From contig OX459096.1 in the NCBI GenBank assembly GCA_949775045.1, forward strand, positions 46,408,379-46,472,378: a DNA stretch of 64,000 nucleotides. The letters are read 5' to 3'. Position 1 is the first letter of the stretch. Each line of letters opens with the position of its first letter. The stretch comes from Metridium senile. Lineage: Eukaryota > Cnidaria > Anthozoa > Actiniaria > Metridiidae. Shown piece after piece: positions 45,536 to 56,059 of the stretch. The notes under the pieces were generated by a model. That model was not told the origin of the DNA and did not search any database. It was given only the letters and a program-made list of their open reading frames with translations. The translations under genes and the position numbers were made by a program.

Positions 45536-45699
45536 TCATGGAAGGGACATAACTCAGCATACAACATATATATCCGCGAAAAATATATATTTTATATATA
45601 TAATTATCCATTGCACTAGCAAATATAAGTAAATGGAGCAGAACAGTGTGAACAATAGCAAATGATACCACAGCTTATATGGTTACATACTGCCGTTGA

Positions 45700-45998
45700 A
45701 ACTGAGGGGGAGGGGGTACCTCCTTTTTCCAAGTGGAAGGGGTGATCGGCGTACCTTTTAGGATTAAAAATATTTCCTGTGCGTACTTTTTAGGGTTCTG
45801 GCTGTTACGTAACATGACTCTCGCACCTGTAAGGGTTATTTTTACTCTGCTTTGTTGCTAAAAGTAAGCTTGGCTGGCAAGAACATCGCACAGTCGTACC
45901 TTTTAGGGGTTGAAATCATCAAGGCTTTAACAGTTATTTTAATCTGTGCGTTCCTTTTAGAGGTCGTTTTCAAAACCTCCGCCGATCATCTCTACCGG
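45700..45998. mobile_element. GTACCTTTTAGGG foldback, copy 2
   Basis: Shares GGGGTGATCGGCGTACCTTT, TTTCCTGTGCGTAC and AAAACCTCCGCCGATCA with the element at 10320-10695. It lies about 165 bp after the stop codon of gene B, so it may fall in the 3' UTR. Confidence 0.6.
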
Positions 45999-46417
45999 GA
46001 TTAGAGTACAAATGCTAAAAGCGTTTGTTGCAGTATCTAGTATTAAATAGCACTAATTAGAGAATAGCAAACAATAGAAATAACACCATTTATTTTTATC
46101 TTATTTCGCTTTTCCTTCTTGCGAAGTCATTGTTCATTGCCATTGTGAATAAAGCTAATGATAAACCAGCATTGCATTGTTCGTGTCTACACTGGAGGCT
46201 AGGAACCTGCGCGAACCATTTTCACAGAACATCATGGGCAAACGGCTTTAACATTTGCTTCAACATTGGTTGAATCGATTTTGTTGAACGCTGTAGAATG
46301 GTTGTTGCAATTGAACGATGTTGAAGTAATATTTCAAAAACGAGTACGAGTGTTTCATTGGGGTTTCTAAACACGATAAAACATTTGAAAGCACGAGGCC
46401 GTAGGCCGAGTGCTTTT

Positions 46418-47104
46418 AGTATAGTTTAATAAACGAGCAGGAGTGTTTTATCAGGTTTAAAATCCCGAGGGCGAAGCCCAAGGGATTTTAAACCTGATAA
46501 AACACGTTCTGCGAGTTTATTGAACGGCTTAAAAAACTCATTAGTAATTCATGACCATTTTGTCCAATATCGATGAAACAAAAGAAAACGGAAGGTTGTT
46601 TGCATTTGGGAATTGATCTACACTAATAATAGAGGAATGCTAACCAACTTGAATGCTAATGAATTTGATGACTTTTCGTTGCAAACTTTTCATCGATTGC
46701 CTTAGTGGCTTAATGGCTTAAAGCTCGGATACAACCAAGCAAAAGATCTCGGTTCGAATCCTGGCATTGGCACTCATGATCAAAGTATTTTTTTCGCCAA
46801 AAATCTAAAAGTAAATTATTTCTAAGTCTGATGTTCACTCGTCAGTAGAGATGGGGGGATGGGGGAAGGGTAATATCTGAAATATGGACATGAAGCATTA
46901 TATAATGACACATGTGCTATTATATAATGCTTCATGTTCATTTGCATTCCATTGTTCTTCTATTGTACATCATCATTCCCCTGGGCCGCATTCAAATCCC
47001 TCCGCGTTTCAGCCGTAGATTATGCGATATACAATGCTTTCCTCGTGACCAGAGAGGGGCATCGGATTGGACAAAATGGTCATGAATTATTAATGAGTTT
47101 TTAA
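46418..47104. mobile_element. Repeat family A copy 2 (inverted)
   Basis: 687 bp, reverse orientation relative to the copies at 37606 and 52195, with the same tRNA-like block (about 46690-46765, plus strand) and GGGCGAAGCCC hairpin. It is embedded in another foldback whose arms (GTGTTTCATTGGGGTTTC near 46350 and GAAACCCTAATGAAACAC near 47122) flank it. Confidence 0.75.
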
Positions 47105-47489
47105 TTGTTTTTGAGTGTTTGGAAACCCTAATGAAACACGAAGCACGAGCTTTTTGGAATTACTTCTCAGTCGAATGAATAATTCATTATGCAGGAATGT
47201 GGCTAGTTCTTTATAATATAATAGGTCACTCATTATGTTGCCTGGGATTATGAGAGTTATTTTGAATTCCTTTCGTGCGGAATTTATTGGATTTCGAAAT
47301 ACTGTAGGGTTTATAAGGAGTGTTACGGGATTCTTACTTGAAGTTGTTCAAAAAGGCTTAGAAAATATGTTCCTTTAAGTTCAGTTGAGCAATATTTCAA
47401 ATTGTACTCTAAATATAACCGTGTAACTACCTACATAAGTAGTTTTTTTTTTTCATTTTCTTTAGAAAATAATCCAAATTGTCATTTAA

Positions 47490-48931
47490 GGAGGCTCGGG
47501 TCAGTATTTTTCGCGCTCACCCAGCGACGTTTGAAAGGCCGTAGTTCCCGCGTCAGAAGGTATTTTGACAAGATTTTTTAACACATGTCTACATATAGAA
47601 TAAAGTTTTTTTTAAAGTTATTTTTAATAAAATCGATAATATTTTAGCCGACAAATGATAACGCCGCCGAATTTCTATGTAGCCTATTTTTGGGAAAAAT
47701 CGACCTAAACTTTTAAAACCACATAGCCTACTTTAAAGCTGTTACCTAGGTCAACAATCTGGCAAAGTTTAAAAAAAATTCATCTCACCGATTTTGAATA
47801 AAAACGGGCCATTTTATTTCCTAGGAAAAATTCATTGTTTTATAATATTTACCGATAACAACAGACTTTGAAGAGATAAATCAAAATCCTTCCAGCCAGG
47901 TATTAACAGGACATTTGTCTATATTGTCTGTGAATTTCAACTAATTTAGTCCACGGGATTTCTTTTGGAAAAGGATACAAATCGGCAAAAGTTTGTCAGT
48001 TTTTGTGCAAAACTTCTAATTTTTACTTCTGAGCACGCTAACGAAAAAATCTGAGATAACTTTTTTTTATTTTTTAGCTATCAAAAGTTCACCATATTTT
48101 CAAGTGCACCTCTAAATTTTATAGTGATTGAAATATTTTGAGGCGGTCAAATAAAATTCTGAACGTGGGTATATTTGCCTTCGCTTTGCAGCGGCCGGTT
48201 TGTTTTTATTTTCGAGTTATACATGATTTGCATGCTTTAGCTTTTTTATATCCACTTTCAGAATTTTATTTGACCGCCTCAAAATATTTCAATCACTATA
48301 AAATTTAGAGGCGCACTTGAAAATATGGTGAACTTTTGATAGCTAAAAAATACAAAAAAAGTTATCTCAGATTTTTTCGTTAGCGTGCTCAGAAGTAAAA
48401 ATTAGAAGTTTTGCACAAAAACTGACAAACTTTTGCCGATTTATATCCTTTCCCAAAAAACATCCCGTTGACTAAATTTGTTGAAACTCACAGACAATGT
48501 AGAAAAATGGCCTGTTAATACCTGGCTGGAAGGATTTTGATTTATCTTTACAAAGTCCGTTGTTATCGGTAAATATTATAAAACAATGATTTTTTGCACT
48601 GAAAAAAATTGTCCCGTTTTTATTCAAAATCGGTGAGATGAATTTTTTTTAAACTTTGCCAGATTGTTGACCTAGGTAACAGCTTTAAAGTAGGCTATGT
48701 GGTTTTAAAAGTTTAGGTCGATTTTCCTTTAAAATAGGCTACATAGAAATTCGGCGGCGTTATCATTTGTCGGCTAAAATATTATCGATGTTATTAAAAA
48801 TAACTTTTTTAAAAACTTTATTCTATATGTAGACAAGTGTTAAAAAATCTTGTCAAAATACCCTCTGACGCGGGAACTACGGCCTTTCAAACGTCGCTGG
48901 GTGAGCGCGAAAATTACTGACCCGAGCCTCC
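47490..48931. mobile_element. TTAA-bounded foldback 4 (1442 bp, near-complete hairpin)
   Basis: TTAA at 47486-47489 and 48932-48935. Ends GGAGGCTCGGGTCAGTA and TACTGACCCGAGCCTCC (one arm with small differences). The arms are complementary for about 670-690 bp, leaving a loop of only about 90 bp near 48165-48255. No transposase frame. Confidence 0.8.
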
Positions 48932-49084
48932 TTAAATATAAGTTGTAACTTCAGTAGGGATCATTAAAGATGCGAATAAAGTTCATTTATGTGAGTACTT
49001 GACGTCAGTGTAATTTCTGATATAATATATACAGAATATTTGATGGCGTGGGAAATAAGACTCTACTTTCCCAACCAAATCAGT

Positions 49085-49155
49085 CACCAATAGCTCAGCT
49101 GGTATGAAGAGGGAATTCAACTCCAAGGGTTGCAGGTTCGAGACTCGGACACGCC
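49085..49155 (+). repeat. tRNA-like sequence (SINE head or pseudo-tRNA)
   Basis: AATAGCTCAGCTGGTATGA (A-box-like), a CAACTCCAAGGGTT anticodon-arm-like stretch and GCAGGTTCGAGACTC (B box). The acceptor-stem ends do not pair, so it is unlikely to be a working tRNA. Confidence 0.5.
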
Positions 49156-49316
49156 AATAAAAAAAGGAAAAAATAATAATGTAAAAATAATAATAATGTA
49201 AATTAGGTAGAAAGGTTAAGGTAATAAAGGATAGTAAGGTAGGTAGGTAACTAGGGAATACTAATTCTTTTCAGATTTCCCACCACTATTTAGATTTTTA
49301 TTTTTTATTTTGCATT

Positions 49317-49440
49317 GGTTTGAAACCCCGATGAAACACGATTATAGGTTGACCGGTGTTTGAAATATTTTCATCACTAGTGATGAAAATATTTCAAACA
49401 CCGGTCAACCTATAATCGTGTTTCATCGGGGTTTCAAACC
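49317..49440. repeat. Perfect 124-bp palindrome
   Basis: Two 62-base arms that are exact reverse complements, meeting at ACTAGT with no spacer. The outer text GGTTTGAAACCCCGATGAAA matches the foldback arms near 46350 and 47122. Confidence 0.9.
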
Positions 49441-49731
49441 CATGCACGTGGTACAAATGGTGTGCTCACATTGGTTGATTAGCTCATGAATTATTAATGA
49501 GTTTGAGAACGTAGTGGGAAAAACGGTTTCAATGACAATGTTGAAATGAGGTGACAAACGGCTTCAACATTGCCATTCAACGTGAAATCGAACGGATGTT
49601 GAAGTAAATATTGAAACCGTTTACTAGCGCCTTAATTGCATGGCCGCGAGGTCAATTCGGCAGGCGATGAACAACCAACTTCAGGACTAGGGGAATCCCA
49701 CTGTTTAATTTAAACAAAAACGGTGTTGACG

Positions 49732-49765
<34 letters not shown>

Positions 49766-49829
49766 AGTGAAGAAATTCAACCAAGCGCGGGTAAACGGCG
49801 GGAGTAACTATATTATATGACTCTCTCTC

Positions 49830-51715
49830 GCCTTCCATAAAGTTTTAACGTTTCGTCTCGGTGCAAAGCTTCCGCTAGTACCGTGTCAGAAAGGGTTTCG
49901 ACAGGGAGATTGGATAGCCGATCACGTGCTTGTCTTGCGATGTGCGTTGAACTAAGAAGGTACCCCAGTAAGTCGATATTTTGTGGCGTTTGAGAAGGCG
50001 AAGAAGGCGTTTGATTCCGTAGCCTGAGTATAAGGCTTTCTGGGACGGGAAGGGGAAAGGGAGGAAGGCCTGATCCTCAGGCTATTGATTCCGTGTCTCA
50101 TCAATCCATCCATATCGACGGCTCGGCGTGCCAGGACCACTCCTCACGTATATAGAAGAATTATACAGTGACAGTTGGACGGTGCTGGAGGTAAATGGAG
50201 AGGTGAGTCAGCCAGTGAAAGTCGGTAGGGGAGTTAAGGTCTGAGTAAAGCGTAAATCGGGGTCATTGTGAAAGGATTTTGAACACATTATATCAAGAGT
50301 TAATACCCTTGCTGTATATATGCTGAAAGTGTGTATTATGTAATAGATCAAAAACGAGTGCAAGTGTTTGATCAGGTGATCCAGTCACCGTGAAACAGAT
50401 GTTTGGAGCCATAGATCAAACCCGAAGCACGAGTTTTTGATTTGGCTTCTCAAACAAATCACTAGCCTGCGTGGCGTCCAAAGTTATTGTAAATATCGTT
50501 CTGTCCGGGGCCACCGAATCTGCCGGTGCCGGGAAGCAACATGACAAGTTGCAGAGCCAGCTCGAGTTCATCAGTAAAGTCCATCTCAAAGGGTCAAAGT
50601 CTTGTGTAACCACGCGATTCCAGCACTTTACCACAGCTTGGTGTTGGGTCGATCCATGGCCAGATAACCTACGGTATTTGGATAAGCTAAGATGATTAGG
50701 ACGTCGGTTAGGAGATGGCTTCGCTTGGCCCTCGATACTCCGTTATAGTTCTTCTATACAGCGGTCATGCTTGGAGGCCTATCCCTTCCATGTGTCGAGG
50801 ATGTTGTAGCAGTTCAGAAGCTCCGGCGTTTCACACGCCTTCTGGGTTCAACGGACGCGATTGTGCATGCTGGCACCCACCAGGTTCAGCGGCTTTTCGA
50901 AGCTTTTGGATAAATGGATCGCTTACTCTGCCAACTCAACCGGCGGGAAAGAGAGGTACAACGGGGAGAGACTTTACGCCACTGCGGTTGGTAGAGAGTT
51001 GAAATGAAATTAAATCAACTTGCCCTGAAACTAACGAGTGGGTTCAGTTTGAGGTAGTAACTCTATGACTGGAGCCAACTACATATGAGCCAACCAAGTC
51101 CGGGGTAATTTACTCCCAACCAAAAAGCGGTGTGCGCGGGGCCGCCCCGAGAAGGATGTCATATGGGATTGTTGCGGAAACCAGGGGGAAATCCCGAGTC
51201 ACTTCAGGTGTGTCCTCTGGCGTTTGCTCCACGAGTAGAACGTCATAACAATCTTTGTAAGTTTGTTGCTGGACGTCTGGTGAAGAAGAGTTGGGTATCT
51301 CTTCAGGAGCCGATTATTCCGACTCCCGAAGTTAGGCGTAAGCCTGACCTTGTTATCTATCGCCGTGGCTCTAATGTAGCCTATGTCATTTACGCCAATA
51401 TCACTTTCGTCGCTGTGTCACCGAGTCATGCTCATCGCGAGAAGGTTCGTTACTATGATAAGGCTGCCATCCGAGCTTTCGTGAAAGAAATTTCCTGAGC
51501 GAAGACGGTGGTCTTTTCCAGCGCGGCACTGAATTGGCGAGGGGCCCTCGCGAGCGAGTCGCTTGCGACTCTCCGCTCACTTGGGTTCTCCAAAAAGGAG
51601 GTGGGAGTGATTGGTGTCATTGTAGCTGAAGGTAGCTTACGATGTTGTTTGCATTTTAAGCGAGGAACTTTACGTCTCCCTCGTGAGCGCTTAGTACCAA
51701 GATGATGGATGAAAA
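49830..51715 (+). pseudogene. R2-like non-LTR retrotransposon remnant with restriction-like endonuclease end
   Basis: Fragments in changing plus-strand frames, with stops. There is a reverse-transcriptase part (FVAFEKAKKAFDSV; RLGVPGPLLTYIEELYSDSW; VSQPVKVGRGVK). A thumb-like part follows (MIRTSVRRWLRLALDTPL, then GGLSLPCVEDV, about 50690-50870). Last comes a C-terminal restriction-like endonuclease part (RHNNLCKFVAG; IPTPEVRRKPDLV; HREKVRYYDKAAIRAF; NWRGALASESLATLRSLG, to 51705). This order and wording are those of R2/NeSL-type elements. The YADD catalytic segment is absent: about 50230-50460 is replaced by a foldback. No 28S rDNA flanks it. Dead copy. Confidence 0.75.
50020..50084. mobile_element. 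65-bp TAGCC-end element with 9-bp duplication
   Basis: TAGCCTGAG at the left and CTCAGGCTA at the right, flanked by TTGATTCCG at 50011-50019 and 50085-50093. It interrupts the reverse-transcriptase frame of the R2-like remnant immediately after AFDSV. Removing it restores the local frame only in part, since other damage exists. Confidence 0.75.
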
Positions 51716-52194
51716 ATATACTCCTGATTGTATTATCACAATTGGCAATAAAATGGCCTTAGTGCACCAACTCGGCACAAGCTGAGCCAAAAACATTGTA
51801 TCCGTAGTCTTCGTTGTATATCAGTAGTGGTGTGTCAGTAGTGTTGTCTGCCATAATATATGTTAATTTAATATATGTTAAAGGAATCGGCACATTCCGC
51901 CAAGCGATTGGTGGTCGACTAGCCTCGTCATCTAATTAGTGACGCAGAACAGATAACTTTAAATTCCTTCAAACTTTCCCATTTGGTGTGCTATACGGGG
52001 CTTATTATAGCACATTTATTGGTTTGTCGCTATCAGCCAAAAAATCAAAAAATTTAAAAGAAACCGTATAGGGCGTCATAAGGAAAGTTTGTTTATCGTT
52101 GCTATAGAAACTCTGCATGATTAGCATAACGATAACATCTTTCAAAATTTACATCCAATTTTCACATCTCGGTGAATACGGTGAATATATCACC

Positions 52195-52886
52195 TTAAAA
52201 AACACATTAATAATTCATGACCATTTTGTCCAATCCGATGCCCCTCTCTGGTCACGAGGAAAGCATTGTATATCGCATAATCTACGGCTGAAACGCGGAG
52301 GGATTTGAATGCGGCCCAGGGGAATGATGATGTACAATAGAAGAACAATGGAATGCAAATGAACATGAAGCATTATATAATAGCACATGTGTCATTATAT
52401 AATGCTTCATGTCCATATTTCAGATATTACCCTTCCCCCCATCCCCCCATCTCTACTGACGAGTGAACATCAGACTTAGAAATAATTTACTTTTAGATTT
52501 TTGGCGAAAAAAATACTTTGATCATGAGTGCCAATGCCAGCTAGATTCGAACCGAGATCTTTTGCTTGGTTGTATCCGAGCTTTAAGCCATTAAGCCACT
52601 GAGGCAATCGATGAAAAGTTTGCAACGAAAAGTCATCAAATTCATTAGCATTCAAGTTGGTTAGCATTCCTCTATTATTAGTGTAGATCAATTCACAAAT
52701 GCAAACAACCTTCCGTTTTCTTTTGTTTCATCGATATTGGACAAAATGGTCATGAATTACTAATGAGTTTTTTAAGCCGTTCAATAAACTCGCAGAACGT
52801 GTTTTATCAGGTTTAAAATCCCTTGGGCTTCGCCCTCGGGATTTTAAACCTGATAAAACACTCCTGCTCGTTTATTAAACTATACT
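52195..52886. mobile_element. Repeat family A copy 3
   Basis: 692 bp, same orientation as the copy at 37606 and nearly identical, with a 3-bp difference at the B box (GCTAGATTCGAACC). It ends about 210 bp before the GT31 start codon and so occupies that gene's likely promoter region. Confidence 0.75.
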
Positions 52887-53099
52887 AACCCCTCGCTTCA
52901 GGCCGATAGCCCTTACTTAGTCACATCACTTGGTGACCTGCCTCGAGTACTAAAACCACGCGGCACGCCCTCTTCACTTTTGCAGTAGCCTGCGTGTGTG
53001 CGGCTGCCGAACTCAAAATTCCGTTGCTGTGATCAGGAGCAAGAACTTTGTCGCTGTTTCACAGACAATAGACAAGAAAAGACAGTTTTAAAACCCATT

Positions 53100-54203
53100 A
53101 TGAAAAGCTTAAAACTAAGACATTTCATCATCGTCGGCGTTGTTATTATTTTGTTCATTGTGATACTAAGTCGTCGGACTAAAACAGTATCAATTTGGTC
53201 GACATTGGTGACTAATTATATTCCAGGAATAAATCGAACATGGCCTACTTTAAAGCCAATTCATGTTTGTGGCAATGCATCAGATCTTGTTGACTTGAAT
53301 ACAGTTAGGCAGGAAGGACGTCCAAAGGTAGATGTCTTTATAAATATGCCTGTCGCGGGACATCATTTTATACGAAGAAAAGCAATACGAGAAACATGGC
53401 TTTCTACAGCGAAGAACTACTCTCTGGCCTACCGGTTTTTCACCGACGGAATAGGTATCGAACCTGAACAGTTGGTCAAATTAAAAAAAGAACAAGAAGA
53501 ATACCAAGATCTTGAATTAATTCCTACTAAGCAAGGCTACTGGTTCTCACATCGTTTCTTGTTTGGAATGTTTTGGGGATACGAACACTATGATTTTTTA
53601 TTCTATTTTAGAGTTGATGATGACTATTTTGTGTGTTTAAATAACTTGATGAATGATATCCAATATCGAAAAGACGAGCAACTTCTGTATTGGGGCTGGT
53701 TGGACTGTGATCCCAAAATGGTAGCCATTGATGAAGGGTTCTTGTTAACCTCGGTCGATTTGGTAGAAGAATTGATCAAAAGAAATAACTCAATGTGTTG
53801 TCATCCTATGGGAGGTCAAATGGTAGCCATGTGGGTGAATAGGCTAGAACATGAAGGATATGATGTCACATACTTTGGTGACAACTCGAGGTTGAAGCAC
53901 TATAGAAAGTACCTTAAGAAAGAAGATGGTGGTATTTGCAAGTCAGTGATTGGTATCCACGAGTCCTATCCTGTCTATATGTATAGATACTGGAATATCA
54001 CCAACAAAAATTGGTTCACTATAAAATCACATGAATTTGTTCAAGTAGAAAGGAAGGAATACAGTGCTTATTGCAAACAACCAAGAGGATGGGATTGGAC
54101 GGTTCTCAGTGCACATTGGAAGCATGAACCAAAACCATGTTGGCAGCCTGGCTTAGAATGGCCCGAGCTCAAGAAATTCAAGTCGCATAAAGGCAGAGAG
54201 TAA
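53100..54203 (+). CDS. GT31-family beta-1,3-glycosyltransferase (single coding exon)
   Basis: The ATG at 53100 is the first in a frame that is open upstream only through non-ATG codons; 367 aa, stop at 54201. A type II Golgi protein is predicted: short cytosolic end, one membrane anchor (about residues 8-24, HFIIVGVVIILFIVILS), then a lumenal catalytic domain. GT31 marks: IRRKAIRETW at 91-100, FRVDDDYF at 170-177 (the DxD metal/UDP-sugar site) and conserved Cys in the C-terminal third. Such enzymes transfer Gal, GalNAc or GlcNAc in beta-1,3 linkage to glycans. Odd point: the usual EDVYVG-like motif is replaced by HPMGGQMVAMW near 235-245, so acceptor or even activity may differ. A TGCAG acceptor near 52984 allows a 5' UTR intron. 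Exact substrate not assignable. Confidence 0.88.
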   Translation: MKSLKLRHFIIVGVVIILFIVILSRRTKTVSIWSTLVTNYIPGINRTWPTLKPIHVCGNASDLVDLNTVRQEGRPKVDVFINMPVAGHHFIRRKAIRETWLSTAKNYSLAYRFFTDGIGIEPEQLVKLKKEQEEYQDLELIPTKQGYWFSHRFLFGMFWGYEHYDFLFYFRVDDDYFVCLNNLMNDIQYRKDEQLLYWGWLDCDPKMVAIDEGFLLTSVDLVEELIKRNNSMCCHPMGGQMVAMWVNRLEHEGYDVTYFGDNSRLKHYRKYLKKEDGGICKSVIGIHESYPVYMYRYWNITNKNWFTIKSHEFVQVERKEYSAYCKQPRGWDWTVLSAHWKHEPKPCWQPGLEWPELKKFKSHKGRE

Positions 54204-54210
54204 CAGAAAA

Positions 54211-54216
54211 AATAAA
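54211..54216 (+). terminator. Possible polyadenylation signal of the GT31 gene
   Basis: AATAAA seven bases after the stop codon, in an A-rich context. If used the 3' UTR would be unusually short; a later signal is equally possible. Confidence 0.3.
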
Positions 54217-54571
54217 GAAAAAACAGTAGAATGGGAAAATTCAAATTTAGAATTCTACATATAATATTATAAACAAAATAGTGGTAAGTAACAAAATTAC
54301 AAAATTATAACTGTATCTGTTATGTACCAGCCAAGTGAAACCACCTGTCTTATATATTTTTCACCCATCTTCCAATTTTTATTGCTTCGCGTTACACAAA
54401 AGATGTCGACTCAAGCTGAATTATTTGTATGTATTAAAAAATGTTATGTAAGGGGGGGGTGGATTCACTTGATCAGTGCATTATAGGATATTTATTTCAT
54501 CCCTTTTACTGTAAAAAAAAACACTAATCAGCAACAGAACACTTGAAAATGTAAATACATACATATATATA

Positions 54572-54797
54572 CACCTACTTGCAGTAAGGTTGTCATACAA
54601 AATAGCACATTTGTCACAAACAAAATAGAACATTTGTGATTTAGTGTGAAAGGAATTAATTAAAAGACAAGAGAGAGTTCAGCTTGAGTGATCTTCTTTT
54701 GTCTTTTAATCAATTCTTATCCTACTAAATCACAAATGTTCTATTTTCTTTACGACAAATGTTCCATTTCTGTATGACAACCTTTTGCAAGTAGGTG
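54572..54797. mobile_element. TA-flanked foldback MITE downstream of GT31
   Basis: 226 bp. Ends CACCTACTTGCA and TGCAAGTAGGTG, TA at 54570-54571 and 54798-54799. The arms carry GTTGTCATACA and ACATTTGTGATTTAGT with complements. Mariner-like by its TA duplication. Confidence 0.7.
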
Positions 54798-55496
54798 TAT
54801 AGAGAATATGTGAAATATTGAATGATGTAACTGCTAAAAATATAAAACTATTATTATGATAACTTATTTTGTATATGGGTATATATGAGTATAATGACAT
54901 GAATGCTTTACACATTTTATAAAATATTTCCCTGTTTGCAAGGTCAATGGATAATGTTCAAATTATAAATTAAATTAGTAGTTAGTAATAATCATCAAAA
55001 ATGGATAATTTGGGCTGCCTGTGGTTTTTATCTTTAAAAGCTTTGTCACAAAGCATTAAGTTTTGTTTCAGGGATATATGTCATGCACTCTCGTTTTATA
55101 TCAAAACCAAATGTTAAAACTCTGATAACAAATTCTTTCATATTTTTTGAAATATTGTATATTTATTCTTGATGATGTAAAATGATGATAATTTACAATT
55201 AACCTCACAATGTTTGTAGTCCTGTGACTTTTCAACTGTTCCAAGTTCTCATCAGTCCTCAATAATTTGTAACCATTTAAGATATTTACAAACCCTGTTT
55301 CTCAGATGATGCCTGTTTATTTACAGTGAGGAAACTGGAACCATGAACACATCTCTTGAGTGAATAGATTAGAAATATGATTTATTATGATCACTCAATA
55401 TATAAATAAATAAATCCTGTTTTTATTAACATCTCAATGTATTTAGTGCCTTGCTAATTGGCGAGACTCCGACTCACTACCTCTAAGTTAAATATT

Positions 55497-55925
55497 TTGG
55501 CACACAACTCTGCTCACGTGTTCATTTTACAAAATTGCTGTATAACCCAGAGAAAAACTCTTGTGCTTTAGGTGAGAAAAACGCACCAAACAAATTCAAC
55601 TTGTGTATAATCAATTGCTGTGCCAGGACTTGAGCCTGTCCATCACAGCGGTGAGAGGCACATGGCAAACCACTAGGTCACCCATAAATATCAATATTTT
55701 ACAACCATCACTCCCCGTCAGGGCTCTTCTGTGAGGTTCACTCACACTCACTACATTCCATATTTACAACACACAACTCTGCTCACATGTTGACTTTTGC
55801 TGAGGGAGGAAAACTGTATAACCCATAGAAAAAACCTCTATTCACTTGTCGCACGATCAAGCCGGGAATCCAACCAAGGTTACAGTGGTGATAGGCGCTG
55901 TCACCGCCAGGCCACTCATGCCACC
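55497..55925. repeat. Two diverged direct copies of an about 150-190 bp repeat
   Basis: ACACAACTCTGCTCAC at 55502 and 55779, each followed by TGTATAACCCA and then a CAC/GGTG-rich block with tRNA-like wording (GCGGTGAGAGG; CCAAGGTTACAGTGGTGA). Probably old SINE copies. Confidence 0.45.
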
Positions 55926-56059
55926 CATTTGAACTCAATGCTTCATTTTTTAAGTAGAATGTTCAGAAAATAATGACCTGAAAAACATTATTCATGGTTG
56001 GAGTGTCCTCACTGTAATTCTCTACTTTCACAAATAACCATTGCCTCCTCAACATTTAA

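Noticed and set aside
52998..53099. N-terminal extension of the GT31 protein
   Set aside because: The frame is open but contains no ATG; the first ATG at 53100 directly precedes the membrane anchor, as expected for a type II enzyme.
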